DNA of 64,000 bases from Phascolomyces articulosus (taxonomy: Eukaryota > Mucoromycota > Mucoromycetes > Mucorales > Lichtheimiaceae). The stretch's first letter is position 1. Each line of letters begins with the position of its first letter. Shown here in pieces: positions 35,178 to 47,981 of the stretch. The stretch lies in assembly GCA_025677815.1 (NCBI GenBank), contig JAIXMP010000027.1, positions 1 through 64,000 of the forward strand, in the 5' to 3' direction. A program made the position numbers and the translations under genes. Below the pieces are notes generated by a model, which was not told the origin of the DNA, did no database searches, and worked only from the letters and a program-made list of their open reading frames with translations.

Positions 35178-36120
35178 GGTAAAAAATTAGGTTAAAAAGA
35201 TAAGGAAGAAAGAAAAGTATCTTTATATTTAATACTAGGGATTGTTAGTATATAGAGAGCAAAATGACACAATTATTTTTAATTAATTTCCCGAATGTAC
35301 TTTTTTTTTTTTTTACTTTATATACGCAGCCACATTTGCTTGAAAAGAAGCATATCTCATTTAATAATTACATGTTTAGTCGTTATCGCCGTGATTAATT
35401 AATAAAGGAGGGGTAAGGAGGAATGGCCGATCAGAAAAAAAATAACTTGTTTGTATCTCCAGAACATGGTTTTTAGAAACTGCTGTATAGTCCTTTCATG
35501 AAATTGAGAGATTCTTTAAAGCCAAATGCTACCATGATATTATCATCTAATTCACATATCATTACATGCACCCCTTCATCTTGCACAAATGAAGGTGAAG
35601 TCACATTTATACTTTTGAGGGTTCAAGTGAATTGTAAATGCTAACAAAATGAGGGTCTCATCCCATATATAGTAATTTGTTCCAGATAGACTTGATAAAC
35701 CATAGTCGTGGTTTTTTTGTACTAGGCAATTGGAAAAAGAAGTGGGCGAAGGGTTTAGGCTCTATAACATATTCGTTAGCGTTGTTTTATGTCTCCTACA
35801 ATATGAACATTTGTACTTTGTTATTGAGTCTTTACAATTTTGAAAATGGAACAAACCGAGGAAACAAAAATAATAAAAATGGTAAGAAGTTAGTAAGAAT
35901 TAAACATAAAGAAAAAACAAATGCATCCATGAATAATATAAACTACTCACTAAATAAGTATGCCGTATAATGAAGGTAATATATTGAAAAAAAGATTTAG
36001 TTGATTTCCAAAAAATGATAAAGTAATAAATTAATAAAAAATATAACAATTTTTACCTTTGAATGTATAACAGATCTTAAGACCTTACACAGTTTGAAGA
36101 GACTGTTCAATTTTGTTCAA
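35178..36120. other. intergenic, no supported gene
   Basis: Promoter side of the lyase gene (a TATA-like AAATATAAAG on the minus strand about 50 nt upstream of the ATG), followed by AT-rich sequence. The + frame 35677-35970 is Asn/Lys-rich through base bias and matches nothing known. Confidence 0.45.
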
Positions 36121-36161
36121 TGGGCAGGTCTCGTGTAGGACGAATAAGGCAACCAGGCCCG

Positions 36162-36510
36162 CTACCTGTATTGTAGCATACAGCGGGCAATGATAGCTTG
36201 GTTATCGGTAGTGTTCACATCCCGATGAATGGAAGGTGTACGATTAGCAACATGGTTAATACCTAGAAGTTGATCTTGTTTATCTTGTGGGAAAGCAGCA
36301 TGCCGATAATGTTGAGATGGAAATGGCCGCGATGGTGGATGATCTGGCCAGTTACACGACACGACACGTAGAATAACAGTATTACCATGCTGGTCAGTAG
36401 GTGGGTGATGATTTGGAAAAACTGGTGGACAACGTAAGTATTGCATACAATGTTCACAATCAATCTCGATATCGCAACTACATATTTGAGACGAACAATA
36501 TTCATCAATT
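36162..36510 (-). other. Cys-cluster protein fragment, possibly transposon-derived
   Basis: One minus-strand frame is open across about 36530-36162 and reads CVCAIIDEYCSSQICSCDIE, then DCEHCMQYLRCPPVFPNHHP and a Pro/His-rich stretch ending QAIIARCMLQYR. The dense C-x-C / C-x2-C pattern suggests a small zinc-binding cluster. The G+C is higher than in its surroundings. No start codon is in a good context, and upstream pieces (about 36700-36540) shift between frames, so it looks like a remnant. A hairpin with GCCCGCT/AGCGGGC arms (36157-36163, 36182-36188) overlaps its end. The family is not recognised. Confidence 0.35.
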
Positions 36511-36845
36511 ATTGCGCAGACACATTGTTATTGCATATTGTGGATTTGGCGATAAAAAGCACCAGCCATTTGATGATCCATATTTGCCATTGTACCAGGT
36601 CTTGATTTGGTGGACATGCCATTTAATCCAAACCCATAAAGAATCCAATCATTTTGGAATTTTATCTACATTGTTTTTTAGCCGGTCTCTTTCAAGCTGT
36701 AAGAGTTAGTTAGGATCTAGTTGCTTTTGTTTTTATTATCTCCCCTAAAAAATCATATTATAAATGATTAGATATAATCTCATGAACCTACATGTGCAGT
36801 GTTATTCTCCATTCTACATACTAACCATCGTTGCGAAAAACAAGT

Positions 36846-36934
36846 CTATAACGCACGTTATGATTCGTTAAAGGTACAGCTTATTAATAGAAAACACACC
36901 AAATGTGTTGATTGACGCGCCTATAACGCGCGTT
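36846..36934 (+). repeat. pair of CTATAACGC(A/G)CGTT direct repeats
   Basis: CTATAACGCACGTT (36846-36859) recurs as CTATAACGCGCGTT (36921-36934), 75 bp apart. The second contains the palindrome AACGCGCGTT. This CG-rich motif is unusual in the local AT-rich DNA and may mark a transposon end or protein-binding site. Confidence 0.4.
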
Positions 36935-37044
36935 TAAACAATGTCTATTTTTCACCACATTGGAGAAAAGTAAGACTCAAATAATGCACTCAGAACTTTA
37001 TCAAAATGAATAGTTCATTGCACTTTTGCGAATAATCGTTTGTC

Positions 37045-37046
<2 letters not shown>

Positions 37047-37080
<34 letters not shown>
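37047..37080 (+). repeat. 34-nt poly-T tract
   Basis: Uninterrupted T run. It may be the poly-A tail of a retrocopied element on the minus strand or a simple repeat; no coding remnant of a retroelement was recognised next to it. Confidence 0.7.
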
Positions 37081-37081
<1 letters not shown>

Positions 37082-37411
37082 GAATAATTCCTAATCAAAA
37101 ATACGAATATATATTATATAGGTTTTAGTTTATGCCAGTATATTATAGATACTATGCCGTTTATGTATATAATTTACACAGTACTTCTAAAGATTATTTT
37201 GTATCGAAGATCAGTACGTATGATTTTTTGGTAAAAAGACATGGACTTAGTCAAGGCATTTGCTTATTGACCGTTTGTCTGCAATGTAGAAAGAATACAC
37301 ACCCACCCACACACCCACACACACACACATATATATATATGTGGTCATGAATAGTTAATAGAACAGCTTTTAATGAAGAAGTATATAACATGAAGTTTGA
37401 TAGCATATTTA

Positions 37412-37690
37412 CCTCAATTAATTCCATAATATATGAAAAATCTTTTTCTTTATTAGTAAAATTAGACGGGAGTTTCGTGATTTTCAACTGAGTTCCAGGA
37501 CTATCATTTGGGATGTCAAGTATGGGGTTTCGGCTAATTCTATTGTGTCGCAATATAAGAATAACAACAGCCAACAAAACGATAAAAGGTAAAAGATAAA
37601 ATAATAATAGGGCAAACAAGCAAAAGAACTGGAAACACAAACACTCAGAAATATTTCGTGTAATTATTTGCTGCTTCAAGCATGTCGCTC
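37412..37690 (-). other. possible exon of an unrecognised membrane protein
   Basis: Open minus-strand frame containing CLCFQFFCLFALLLFYLLPF IVLLAVVILILRHNR, one strong membrane segment followed by a polar part (ILDIPNDSPGTQLKITKLPS) and a donor-like GAG|GTAAAT at about 37411. There is no ATG at its beginning and no clear partner exon. It may be a fragment. Confidence 0.25.
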
Positions 37691-39314
37691 ATTTCCAAAA
37701 GCTTAATACCAAGTTTTCCTCCATCTGGGAATTTGTGTCTAGAATAACTTTTAGATCAAACTGTTTCTTGTTGGCAACCAATTGATTGTCACGCTTACAT
37801 TACATTATATTTTTTGACATATTGTTTCTCTTTTCGTTGGCTATGAGTTACCGTTTGTTTTGATTCATTGTTGTTATTCGAGGTTATTATAAGATTTCGT
37901 CGTATTTTTTTTTAAAAAAAAATATTTGATGAATCAGCATGTTCCTGTTCAAGTACTTGAGCGAAATTAAAGGCATTATTAGAGTAAGTTGTATTTTACG
38001 TCCTCCAGTTCTTGTAGTTGCTTTCTTTTTGTCAGTTTTTCATTTTTTGGTGAGTTGAACTTGATATAGTTATATAAAAAGACCGACGCTCAATTTCATT
38101 TTCATAGTTACAGCCGACTTTCTGTGCATGAATGTTGTCAACAGACCTAGGCCAGTCAATGAGCTAAAAAACCAAATCAAATGAAATCAAAGAGAATAAA
38201 AGAAAAATCCTATAAAGTAGATAGTCTAGTACAGTGATACGAAAGAGTAAGAAAGAATGTTTTATCTTGTTTGTTCATTCATTTCAAAAATGATCCAAGA
38301 TCCATACTTGATTAGATTTTTAACATTTGCATAATGTTTATTGTATATTTACTCGGGTTCAAATGGGATGGTTTGAATATATAATACAAGGAAAAACTTT
38401 AAAGAATACATAGCACAGCCATATACAACTATCACAAACAGCTCATGTGCGATTTTGGTAAAGTTCCTTTATTTCTGTACCACGTTCATCTTTCAAAAGT
38501 CTTGCCAGTAAAAAAGGGACACAGATAGTTATATCTTTAATTATCTTTTAGTTTAAGCTTTATTTCTCTCAAGTACTCACAAATTTTTTATATGACATGG
38601 TAGTTGAGCTTTGCTTGATGAGGTATTTTCATCGATGTAGTAGACACACAAGCTCATCTTTGACTATCATACATGGAATCATTGTTAAGAATAATATATA
38701 AATTACTAATAATTCGTCCAAAGAGAACGTTGCAGCTGGAAAAAAAATGCATTTCATAGCATGTCCTTTGTTGCTTTACAAATTATGCTGTCTCTAGTTT
38801 ATTGCCACTAAAATAAGCTCCACCATTGATGCAGCACTCAATTCCTTGTTCACTTTTTCGGAAGAGGAGGAAAATTCGAGTGCTTATTATAGGTTATAAA
38901 TGCATTACACCACAGTGGTCGACTTTGAATAGCTCTAAGTATTAGTTGTAATATCTATAAGGAGTAGCAGCATCAAAGCCAGGCTTACATGAATTAAAAA
39001 GTGGTGCATTTATGCATATTATCAATGAGTGTTACATATCAGGATCTAAGTTAGCATAGTGGTTCTAAAACAGGATTGAGTACATTACCGAATTCCAAGT
39101 AGGAGTTACTAAAATTAACTACAAAAAAGAATCTAAATTTGGTACTCTTTTTTTTTTTTTCAAACGCTTCTTGAACTTTACTTTCTATTAAAACACTTTC
39201 TCTTTATATATATTTTATTTTTCTACTGTAAAAGTTAGGACTCTTCTGTTTCTTTCTCTTCCTTCCAACAAAAACATATAACGTTTTCAGTATATATATA
39301 TAAATAGATAAAGT
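37691..39314. other. intergenic, no supported gene
   Basis: AT-rich; only short frames. The last ~100 nt before 39315 (pyrimidine-rich, then TATATATATAAATAG) is probably the RIC1 promoter/leader. Confidence 0.5.
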
Positions 39315-42300
39315 ATGTATTGGCTTAATGGTGTAGCAAGTCAATTGTCACTCGCCAATGCATTGCGTGGCAACACAGATAATCCAACCCAGGATGCCGA
39401 CAAACATTTTCGACAACCACTTGATATTGTTAGTGTTGAACCATCACCTCACGCGTCTCTTTTTGTGAGTTGTACCTCCACTGCTGTTTATTTATGGTCC
39501 GTCAAGGTAAATTGTTATTTTCTTTTAGAAAAACTTCATGTCGATCTTCCATCACGTATATAATAAACATAGATAAAAATACGAACCTACCACCTCTATT
39601 GTCAAAAATGGAAGTTCGAAAGCTCAACTCACATTTATATATCCCCCCACCTCTTACCCGCTCCCTCCCCTTTTTTTTTTATAATACGTGTCTATTTTGA
39701 TAGCCAACGGCTGTTTTATCTTTTGTTGAACGATCCGAAAAACATATTAATGAATTTGGTGCAAATAAACATATCATGTGGAAACCAGATGCAACGGCTA
39801 TCGTTATATTGGTATGTTTTTGAGTGAATATAAAACTGTAATGGATATGAAAAGGGAAGAGGAATAATAATAATCAGACAATTGGAGTACAAATTAATTG
39901 AGAATCATGGTGATGATCATTGTATTATGCCATCCAAAAAAAAAAAATCTTATATTAGACTACCAAAAACTATCTTTTGCTTTATGCTATTCTCAACTTT
40001 GATCAGCGATCATTTGAATTTAACTTTCCGCACTCTCATCATGCGTTTGTTACTGGCCCTGGTGAAGGTGGAGGTCCAAGGACAATGTTATTAAAGTTTC
40101 GATTAGCTATTCGAGTGGATGCAGGTGTAGCATGGTAATGAATAATCATTGGAATATGGGTTGAGGAGAGGAGGCGTTGATGATATAAAAACGAAATAGG
40201 AGAGAGAAACGATGAGAAATTGATATATACATATATATTTAGTGGTACATCGTCGGATGATACTCTTATTATTGCGACACAAAAACCTGCAGCTATTCAA
40301 TGTATTTCTTGGAATCCACACGAAGTGAACTCGACACAAACTGCTGTACAAAGTAAACTTGGAATTTTTGTTAATCCATCAGGTAACAAGTTATTTTTAT
40401 TATGGAATTTTTATTTGATTGAAAGGGGGGGGGGAAAAGAGAAAATTCAGATTTGCTAATTTTTGTAATTTATAGAAAAGGTTGTTTCGGCCACTTATGA
40501 TAAGGCAATGAATGTATCGGTTTGGATTACAGATGCAGGACGCGTTTATTTTATTCAAAATACTGGTTCAACTACTCCAAGACAACGTCGAAGGAGTAGT
40601 AGTAGTAGACGGGTACGTGATGTTGATGGAAGATATATATATATTTATGTCAGATTAGGTGGTTGGCGAGAAAAGAGGAACTCCAGTAATGGATAGGCAT
40701 ATGTTAACATCAATGTATCTTTTTATATAAAAATATATAGTCAAGTTCTCCAACAGCCAATCCATCAGGTACATCACCTACTGTTCCCAGTTATAAAGAG
40801 ATGATTACATGGACTGGTACATGTTTCCATGGTGAGGAAGAGTTATTGGATGCTGGGAAACAAGCAACATCAATTGCTGTGAATGGTAAATTTTCACTTA
40901 TTGCCGTTGGAACAAAAAGGTTAGCTGAATGATAAAATAACTAATTTATAAGGGAAGAAGAAGAATTATAAATATTCATCAACAAAAAAAATGATCATAT
41001 ACTAGTGGAAAGGTATATGTTTATTCAGCCAATAACTATATTTCAGCCCCAACACTTTCACATGAATTTATACGACAATCCAATGGCCCGGCGGATATGC
41101 GCTCCAAAATAAATGCGACAGAAAGTAGTATAAAATCACTTGCATGGACATCGGATGGATATGCATTAGCTGTTGGTTTTGAAAGTAAAGGAATTGCTAT
41201 ATGGAGTGTATATGGACATCTTTTATCATCTATCAGTGATATAGATGATATATTCTTTAGTCAAAGGGATGGTGATGAGTAAGTTTATTTATTTATTTAT
41301 TTTTTACAAAGAAAAAGGAACTGGAAAAAAAAAAACTGATTTGATCTACCTTATATAGGCCTTATCTTTCCCAAGATTCGTATATTAAAGGTGTCAGCTC
41401 CTTGGTATGTTTTTTTTTTAGACTATAAAAAAAATCCAAGAAAAAAAGATCCATGGATAGACATTCATATAGATATAACTGATATATTTAGAATTTTTCA
41501 TTTTAAATTATAGTTTTGGGGACCTGGAAATCATCACTTATTTATTCTCAGTGCACCTGAATTGAAAGATAAAAGTGACGATTATTTTGCAATTGAAAGT
41601 GAAAGAGCAAGTTTATTTACTATACCTTTTGCAAAATCAGCCATTACCAATTTCCACAATGCTGTAAGGATTTTTTTTATTGGGTTGGGTTGAATCGAAT
41701 TAGTTAGATAGGTATATTAATATCACTTTTGGATGAAAATACAGGATAATGCACGACGAGGATTATTGCAGATGGATGACAGAATTTTATTATATAATTA
41801 TGGCGGTGATTATCAAGAAAATAATACAACAACCATTGACCCAGATGCTGTATTATGGACTCAAGTGTTGGTGAGTTTAGCAAATCAGTAAAAAAAAAAG
41901 AGAAATTGGATAAATTATTTATACTAAAGATAAAAAAACAATGTTAAATGTATAACCTTAGTATCCGCCCATGTACATTACTGATCACTGGCCAATCCGA
42001 GTAAGTGGTTCAAAGAAGAAAGGGGTAAAGGGGAACTATGTAGAAAAAAAAGAGCTAACTTGTATAAATATAGTATTCATCTATCAGTTCCGATGGGAAA
42101 TTTGTTGCTGTTGCAGGCCGCAGGGGGTTAGCGCATTATAATACATTTTCTAATCGTTGGAAAATGTTTGGTAATCAACAACAGGAGCAAGGTTTCCTTG
42201 TACGCGGTGGTATGGCGTGGTATAAGAATATATTGATTGCAGCTTGTGAAGTATTGAATGCGCCGGTTGCTGGAAAACTTTACGAGGTATGTTTTCATGG

Positions 42301-44780
42301 CATTAAAAAAAAAAAGAGAGAGAGAGAGAGAAACAGAAAGAAAGAAAAAAATAGTAAAATATGTTGATTAAAAAGCAATCCATATTTTGGGTTTTTTAAA
42401 TATTATGTAGTTACGACTCTATTCACGCGATAATAACCTTGATAACGCCCATATTTTATATACAGAAACTTTACAACATACCCCACTCTATATCAATATT
42501 TGTGGAAATTACCTTTTAGTCTATACAGCCGATAATGTTTTAAATATTTATAATATCATCACACGATCTGAAAGTATTAATGCAGCAAACGCAGCTATTA
42601 TGAATGGGAATGGAAATGTCAATGTTGCTCGTTTGGAGCGGGTACGACGAGTTGCTTTTGGTAACGTGGTAGCTCGGGTAACGCGAGTACGTGGTATTAG
42701 TTTGTTTGGAAGTCATAATGGAGGTAATGGAAACTTGATATTTATTATTATTTGTTACTAAGTAGCATTCGATTAAATGTTTATCGATTTTCTAATACAC
42801 CCTATTTTTCTTTTCTTATTTATAGATCAAATGAATTCATTGGGTGATATTATTTCTGCAAATATTATTATTCTTGTGGATGGAAAGTTAATTATGCTTT
42901 GTCCTCGTGTACCTGTAAGTCAAAAATAGATAAGAAGAAAATGTGCTAATAATATGATTTCATCACATTTTTTTATATTAATTTTGCATGCATCTCGTTT
43001 TATTTTTGTATTTCAGGACGATGATGATGATTCAGATTTGACAGGACAAGCCAATTCACAATCACAGTATGATTTACACGTATTATCGGATAAAGTAGAA
43101 TATTATTGGATTGGACGAAAAAGTATAGCGAATCTTTTGACATCTCTTTGGATAGTCGATGGGAAAGGTGTCAAAGTGTTTGCCAATCTTTTACGGAGTG
43201 ATGATTATGGATTTAATACATTTAGTAATGATCCATTTGAAAGTGAACCTTCCACACCTACAACACCAGGCATTCTAGCAGCAAGAGCCAATATTGGTCG
43301 ACCTTATTCATTAGGTTTTCATATTGGACCAGAACCATTATCTCCTTCCATGTCTGTTGTAGAAATGGATGGTTATTCACGTTGGCGAATTCCAAGTATC
43401 CGACAATTGGATGAAGGCACTATATTTATTCCATTAGATTTTTATCCTCATTGTAAGTTTAAAATCATATCCTCCCCCCATTTCATATTCGATATAGCAA
43501 AAAAAAAAAAAAAGATCAGCATCTGCATGTAGATATATCTGCTTTACTATACACACACATTACTTATTCGTGCATTATCACTTTATAATTTTTATTTTAG
43601 CTGTCCTTCTTGAAAAGGGTGTTGTCATTGGTATAGAACAAGGCATGGTGTTTAAAGAATCATTAGGATTTATGATTTATAAAATGAGTAGCAAGGTAAT
43701 AAAAAGGTGTTTCATGTTATGGTAATGAAAGATGTATATCTTTACTGACGAGAGAAATTATTATTACTATTATTAGACACATTTATTTATCCATCATATA
43801 TTACAACATTTATTACGCCAAAGTCTTGAAGAAGATGCAGTAGTGTTTGGTCGTGCTTATGAACGATTAATCTATTTTGGACATTCACTTGAAATATTAC
43901 TTCATACTGTCCTTGAAGAAGAAACGGAAAATCGGCCACATCATGGTAGGTTTATTTTTGTATTTTAGATATTGCGTTGCATTATCCTACATAATTCTTA
44001 TTTATTTATTTATTTATGCAATATATGTATACGAACTATTATTAATAACAATGATATGTTAAAAAAAATAGACCCAATATTACCGTTAGTGATCAAATAT
44101 TTGGATCAATTTCCTCATGCATTAGATGTCATTGTCAGTTGTGCAAGAAAAACCGAAGTTGCCTTATGGGATCATTTATTTTCAGTGGTTGGCGAACCTA
44201 AAGATTTATTTGAAGTAAGTCAAAACAAAAGATGTAACTCAATTTGAAACGCTTTAAAGACTCATCATTCATTTCTTGCAGTTATGTTTATCTGATGGTC
44301 GACTACGTACTGCAACTTCATACTTGATTATTCTTCAAACAATGCAGCCATTAGCTGTTGGTGGCAAGGTAAAAAAAAAAAAAAAAACCTCCTTCCTTCA
44401 TCTCCCTTTTTTTCTGTATATCAATGGAAATAGAATTATACTTAAATATTATTACTATTACTATTTATTAGGATACAATACGCCTTTTACAAAAAGCAAT
44501 GGATGTAGAAGATTTTGAATTATGTAAAGAACTCGTTCGATTCCTTAGTTCAATTGATAGTAAGTTTATCATTAAGGAGAGGGTTTAAATGGGATAATCA
44601 TAGTATTTTAAACCAACCTAACCATTATTATTATAAAATTAAGATTCGGGTAAAACTCTACAAGAAGCATTAGAAGTGATTAAAAATCGAATGGATCCGA
44701 CAAATCCCATGTCACCCAATACTGAGGACGCACAAGTGGCTAAAGTTGTACAAAGTATGCAAGGATTAACCACGACTTAG
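39315..44780 (+). CDS. RIC1: RIC1, Rab6/Ypt6 guanine nucleotide exchange factor subunit
   Basis: Twenty-one exons: 39315-39506, 39704-39811, 39959-40134, 40243-40382, 40476-40612, 40741-40919, 41006-41278, 41359-41404, 41514-41663, 41745-41870, 41962-42000, 42074-42286, 42411-42723, 42826-42914, 43017-43452, 43601-43695, 43777-43945, 44072-44214, 44282-44368, 44472-44559 and 44644-44780; phases all agree; 1111 aa. RIC1 with RGP1 activates Ypt6/Rab6 at the Golgi for endosome-to-Golgi transport. The N-terminal half is WD40-like ([72 protein letters not shown]). The C-terminal RIC1 domain includes [59 protein letters not shown] and [19 protein letters not shown]. Length lies between the yeast and human proteins. 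RGP1 is not in this window. Confidence 0.95.
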
Positions 44781-45544
44781 TGTTATTCTTTTTTAGTTAC
44801 TTAAAAAATATTTATATAATAAATAAATAAAAACAACAACAGCAACGACATTTGTTCTTTCAATTTATAAAACATGATGATGATGGTCACTCCTATTGAC
44901 AAAATAATAACAATAGTTCGTTATTGTTATTAGCGATTGAATCAATTAGAGGAGGTGTATAGTACAACCAATGGAATGGAAGTAATACGAAAATGAACAG
45001 ATGACATGATCACCCATTCGAAAATTGTAAAGAACATCCAAACTTAGTAAATTAGACCCTGGTGGATGGTGTTACGGTTTTTTTTTATTATTATGATTAG
45101 AAAGTTATTATAATAGATGCGAAAAGGAGGTGAAGAAGAAAATAAAGTGGCCCCCATAACTACCATCATCATCATCATCATCATCATCATATATATACTT
45201 CTGCACACATGATGATGTACCCAGAGGAACGAATGTATTGGAGAAGTAGGGTTTTTTTTTGGGGGGGGTGGAATAGAGAAATAGATAGGGTATATAAGAT
45301 AGAATAACAAACGCCATACAACATTCATTATTAAAATATCAAATCTGTGATTTAAATAGGCTTTTAAGGTGTGGTTTGACTTTTCTCTCTTTTTTTCATC
45401 CCCTTCTCCTTTTTCTATATAATATAATCATATCCCTTCCTTTTTTATTATTATTCTTTCTTACTTCTTTTTTTTCTTCTTCTTTTTAATATTACTATTA
45501 ATAATAATACTTGCCAGTTTGCATATATATAAATACTAAAAAAA
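44781..45544. other. intergenic, no gene; CAT microsatellite
   Basis: RIC1 3' UTR and the pyrimidine-rich promoter strip of the Mg2+ channel (45370-45490). (CAT)9-like run at 45164-45190. The minus frames across the repeat are artefacts of low complexity. Confidence 0.6.
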
Positions 45545-47981
45545 ATGGTCAAACCAAAAAGACGTAATAATAAAAATAGGCCAACTTCAAGACTCATGCC
45601 ACAACAACACCCACACCATCAATTACAGTTTTCTCGTTCTGAATTCGATCAAGACGAATCTACAATGCATCCGACTTCTTCTCCATTTCAACCACTTAAC
45701 ATGTTTTTTAATCGATCACGAAATACTCGTTACGCAGCTATTCCCGAAGTGTCTTCACAAGTGAGTTTTTATATATATATATACTTTTTGTTCTTATTGT
45801 TTGTCCAACAATGCATTTTTATTTTTGGGTTTCTGTGAAACACAAGAAACAAAAAAAAGAGATATTATATATAAATATTATTGGCGCAGTACCTGACTCA
45901 ATATCATGATAATAACGACGAGATAGTGCGATCCAGTACCTCCTTATTTTACATCAAGATCAACTGGAGGAGGAGGAGAACGAGGGGCATTAACAACAAG
46001 AGAAGGAGTATTCTACGACAATAATGTTCTTATAAACATGACCAACAACAGCAGTAATCACCAGAATCATCATGGTGCTGGTGGATATGAGGATGAAATA
46101 CATAGTCATCATGGAACCAATTCTTCATCTTCAGGTGCCAATACCCTTAACAACAATAGTAAAGCAAGTAGTACAACCCCATCACCTTTACCTCCAGGAT
46201 TGAATAATCTTTATAATTCAGATGCAGATACGGCCGGATCAAGACAAGACTCAATTGAAGGAGATGTTTGTTTTCCAACAGTGGATGATAAAGATGATCA
46301 AAAGGGAATTGATTTTGATGCATTGGAAGAATATATCCAAGAAGAACAGCGGAACCATCATAATGAACATCACCCACGACGACGGCGTCTTTCTAATATG
46401 ATATCTGATACAAGAAAATTGGGTAGTTGGTATGGTGATCGACTCAAGGTAAAAAAAATAAAAATAAAAATAATTTCCATTTCTTAAAATGTGATATACA
46501 AAATCATTATGGGCATTAAATGGATATAAATATAAATTCACATAGCATCAACAGGAAGAAACTGATGTTTATCGATTTACCTATTATTCACCCTCGGAAC
46601 CATCCACTATTCATGCGCGCTCCATAAGTGAAATCCCTTCGAATGGTGATCAGCTGAGTACAATGATTAAAAAAGGATGTTTTTGGATCGACGTGTTATG
46701 TCCCACCGATGCAGAAATGAAAGCATTTAGCAAGGTTTGTTTCTATTGGATGCAATGATTCATTGATATTTTATCAAAACGAATGTGTATGAATGGATTG
46801 ATTGATTTCATGTGTTAAATTAATATGATTCAGATTTTTCATATCCATCCATTGACGGCCGAAGATATTACAATGGAAGAACCAAGAGAAAAATGTGAAG
46901 TTTTCAAAAATTATTACTTTATATGTTTTCGATCGTTTGATCAAGATCAATATTCAATCAATTATCTTCAGCCTATTGGCATGTATATAATCATTCTTAA
47001 AGAAGGCATCCTTACTGTAAGTTGATTATTCAGGAAAAATATACTTTTTTTTTTGCATCATATTGACTTAACCTTCGAATCACTCATATATTGGATGAAT
47101 CTATATATAGTTTCATTTTCGAAATATGCCTCATCCATACAGTGTTAGAAAACGAATTAAACAATTAAAAGATTACATCAATGTTACGCCAGGTATAGGT
47201 TACATTTTTTTTTATACAGAAAGTTTAGCTCAGCTCGGCCAAATATATATATATTGCCAAGAACTAACAAAATATCCTATAATAGACTGGATCTGTTATG
47301 CAATTTTGGATGACATTACTGATTCGTTTGCACCCTTGATTCGAATGATTGAATTTGAAGTCGATTCAATCGATGAACTCGTTTTAATTCTAAAAGAATC
47401 AGAACAATCGGATATGTTGAGGAGGATTGGCTACTGTCGTAAAAGAATGATGGGATTATTACGACTTTTAGTCAGTAAAGCGGATGTTATTAAAACCATG
47501 ATTAAACGTGGTGAATCCAAAGCTACAGATGGTACTCGACCAGCATTATCAAGTGAAGTGGCACTTTATCTTGGTGACGTTCAAGGTATATCATTTTTTT
47601 TTAAAAAAAAAATCTTTTTTTCTAAATGAAGAGACTGATGATGTTTTATAAAATATATCTATCTTAGATCATATTATCACCATGTTACAATCCTTAAATC
47701 ATTATGAAAAGATATCATCAAGGTCTCATTCCAATTATCTTGCACAAATATCCATCGAAATGACGCAAACCAATAATGAAATCAATGATGTTCTTTCCAA
47801 ACTCACTGCATTAGGAAGTGTACTTATTCCCATGAATCTTGTCACTGGTCTTTGGGGTATGAACGTTATTGTTCCTGGACAATTTAGAGAGGATTTAACA
47901 TGGTTCTTTTGTATCATGTGTTCGATTCTTACATTTTGCGTACTATCCACTCTTTTGATGCGATATTATAAAATTATTTGA
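45545..47981 (+). CDS. CorA-family Mg2+ channel, MNR2/ALR1-like
   Basis: Seven exons: 45545-45760, 45927-46448, 46546-46734, 46834-47016, 47111-47192, 47286-47585 and 47668-47981; 601 aa. The second acceptor (45926) is the least certain; an earlier acceptor at 45889 puts a stop in frame. The N-terminal ~250 residues are disordered (KPKRRNNKNRP, His/Asn runs). The cytosolic funnel follows: GCFWIDVLCPTDAEMKAF, IHPLTAEDITMEEPREKCEVF, ILDDITDSFAPLIRMIEFEVDSID. The long stalk helix leads to two C-terminal membrane helices. The selectivity motif GMN is in LWGMNV, and the helix after it (LTWFFCIMCSILTFCVLSTL) ends the protein. It is shorter than yeast Alr1 or Mnr2, mainly in the N-terminus. Vacuolar versus plasma-membrane role cannot be told. 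Intron 47193-47285 is 93 nt without a stop in frame. Confidence 0.9.

Noticed and set aside
39882..40094. 70-codon ORF in RIC1 intron 2/exon 3 region
   Set aside because: Wrong frame; the real exon starts at 39959 with [10 protein letters not shown].
45044..45328. ORFs with poly-Met or poly-Asp
   Set aside because: Produced by the CAT microsatellite at 45164-45190.
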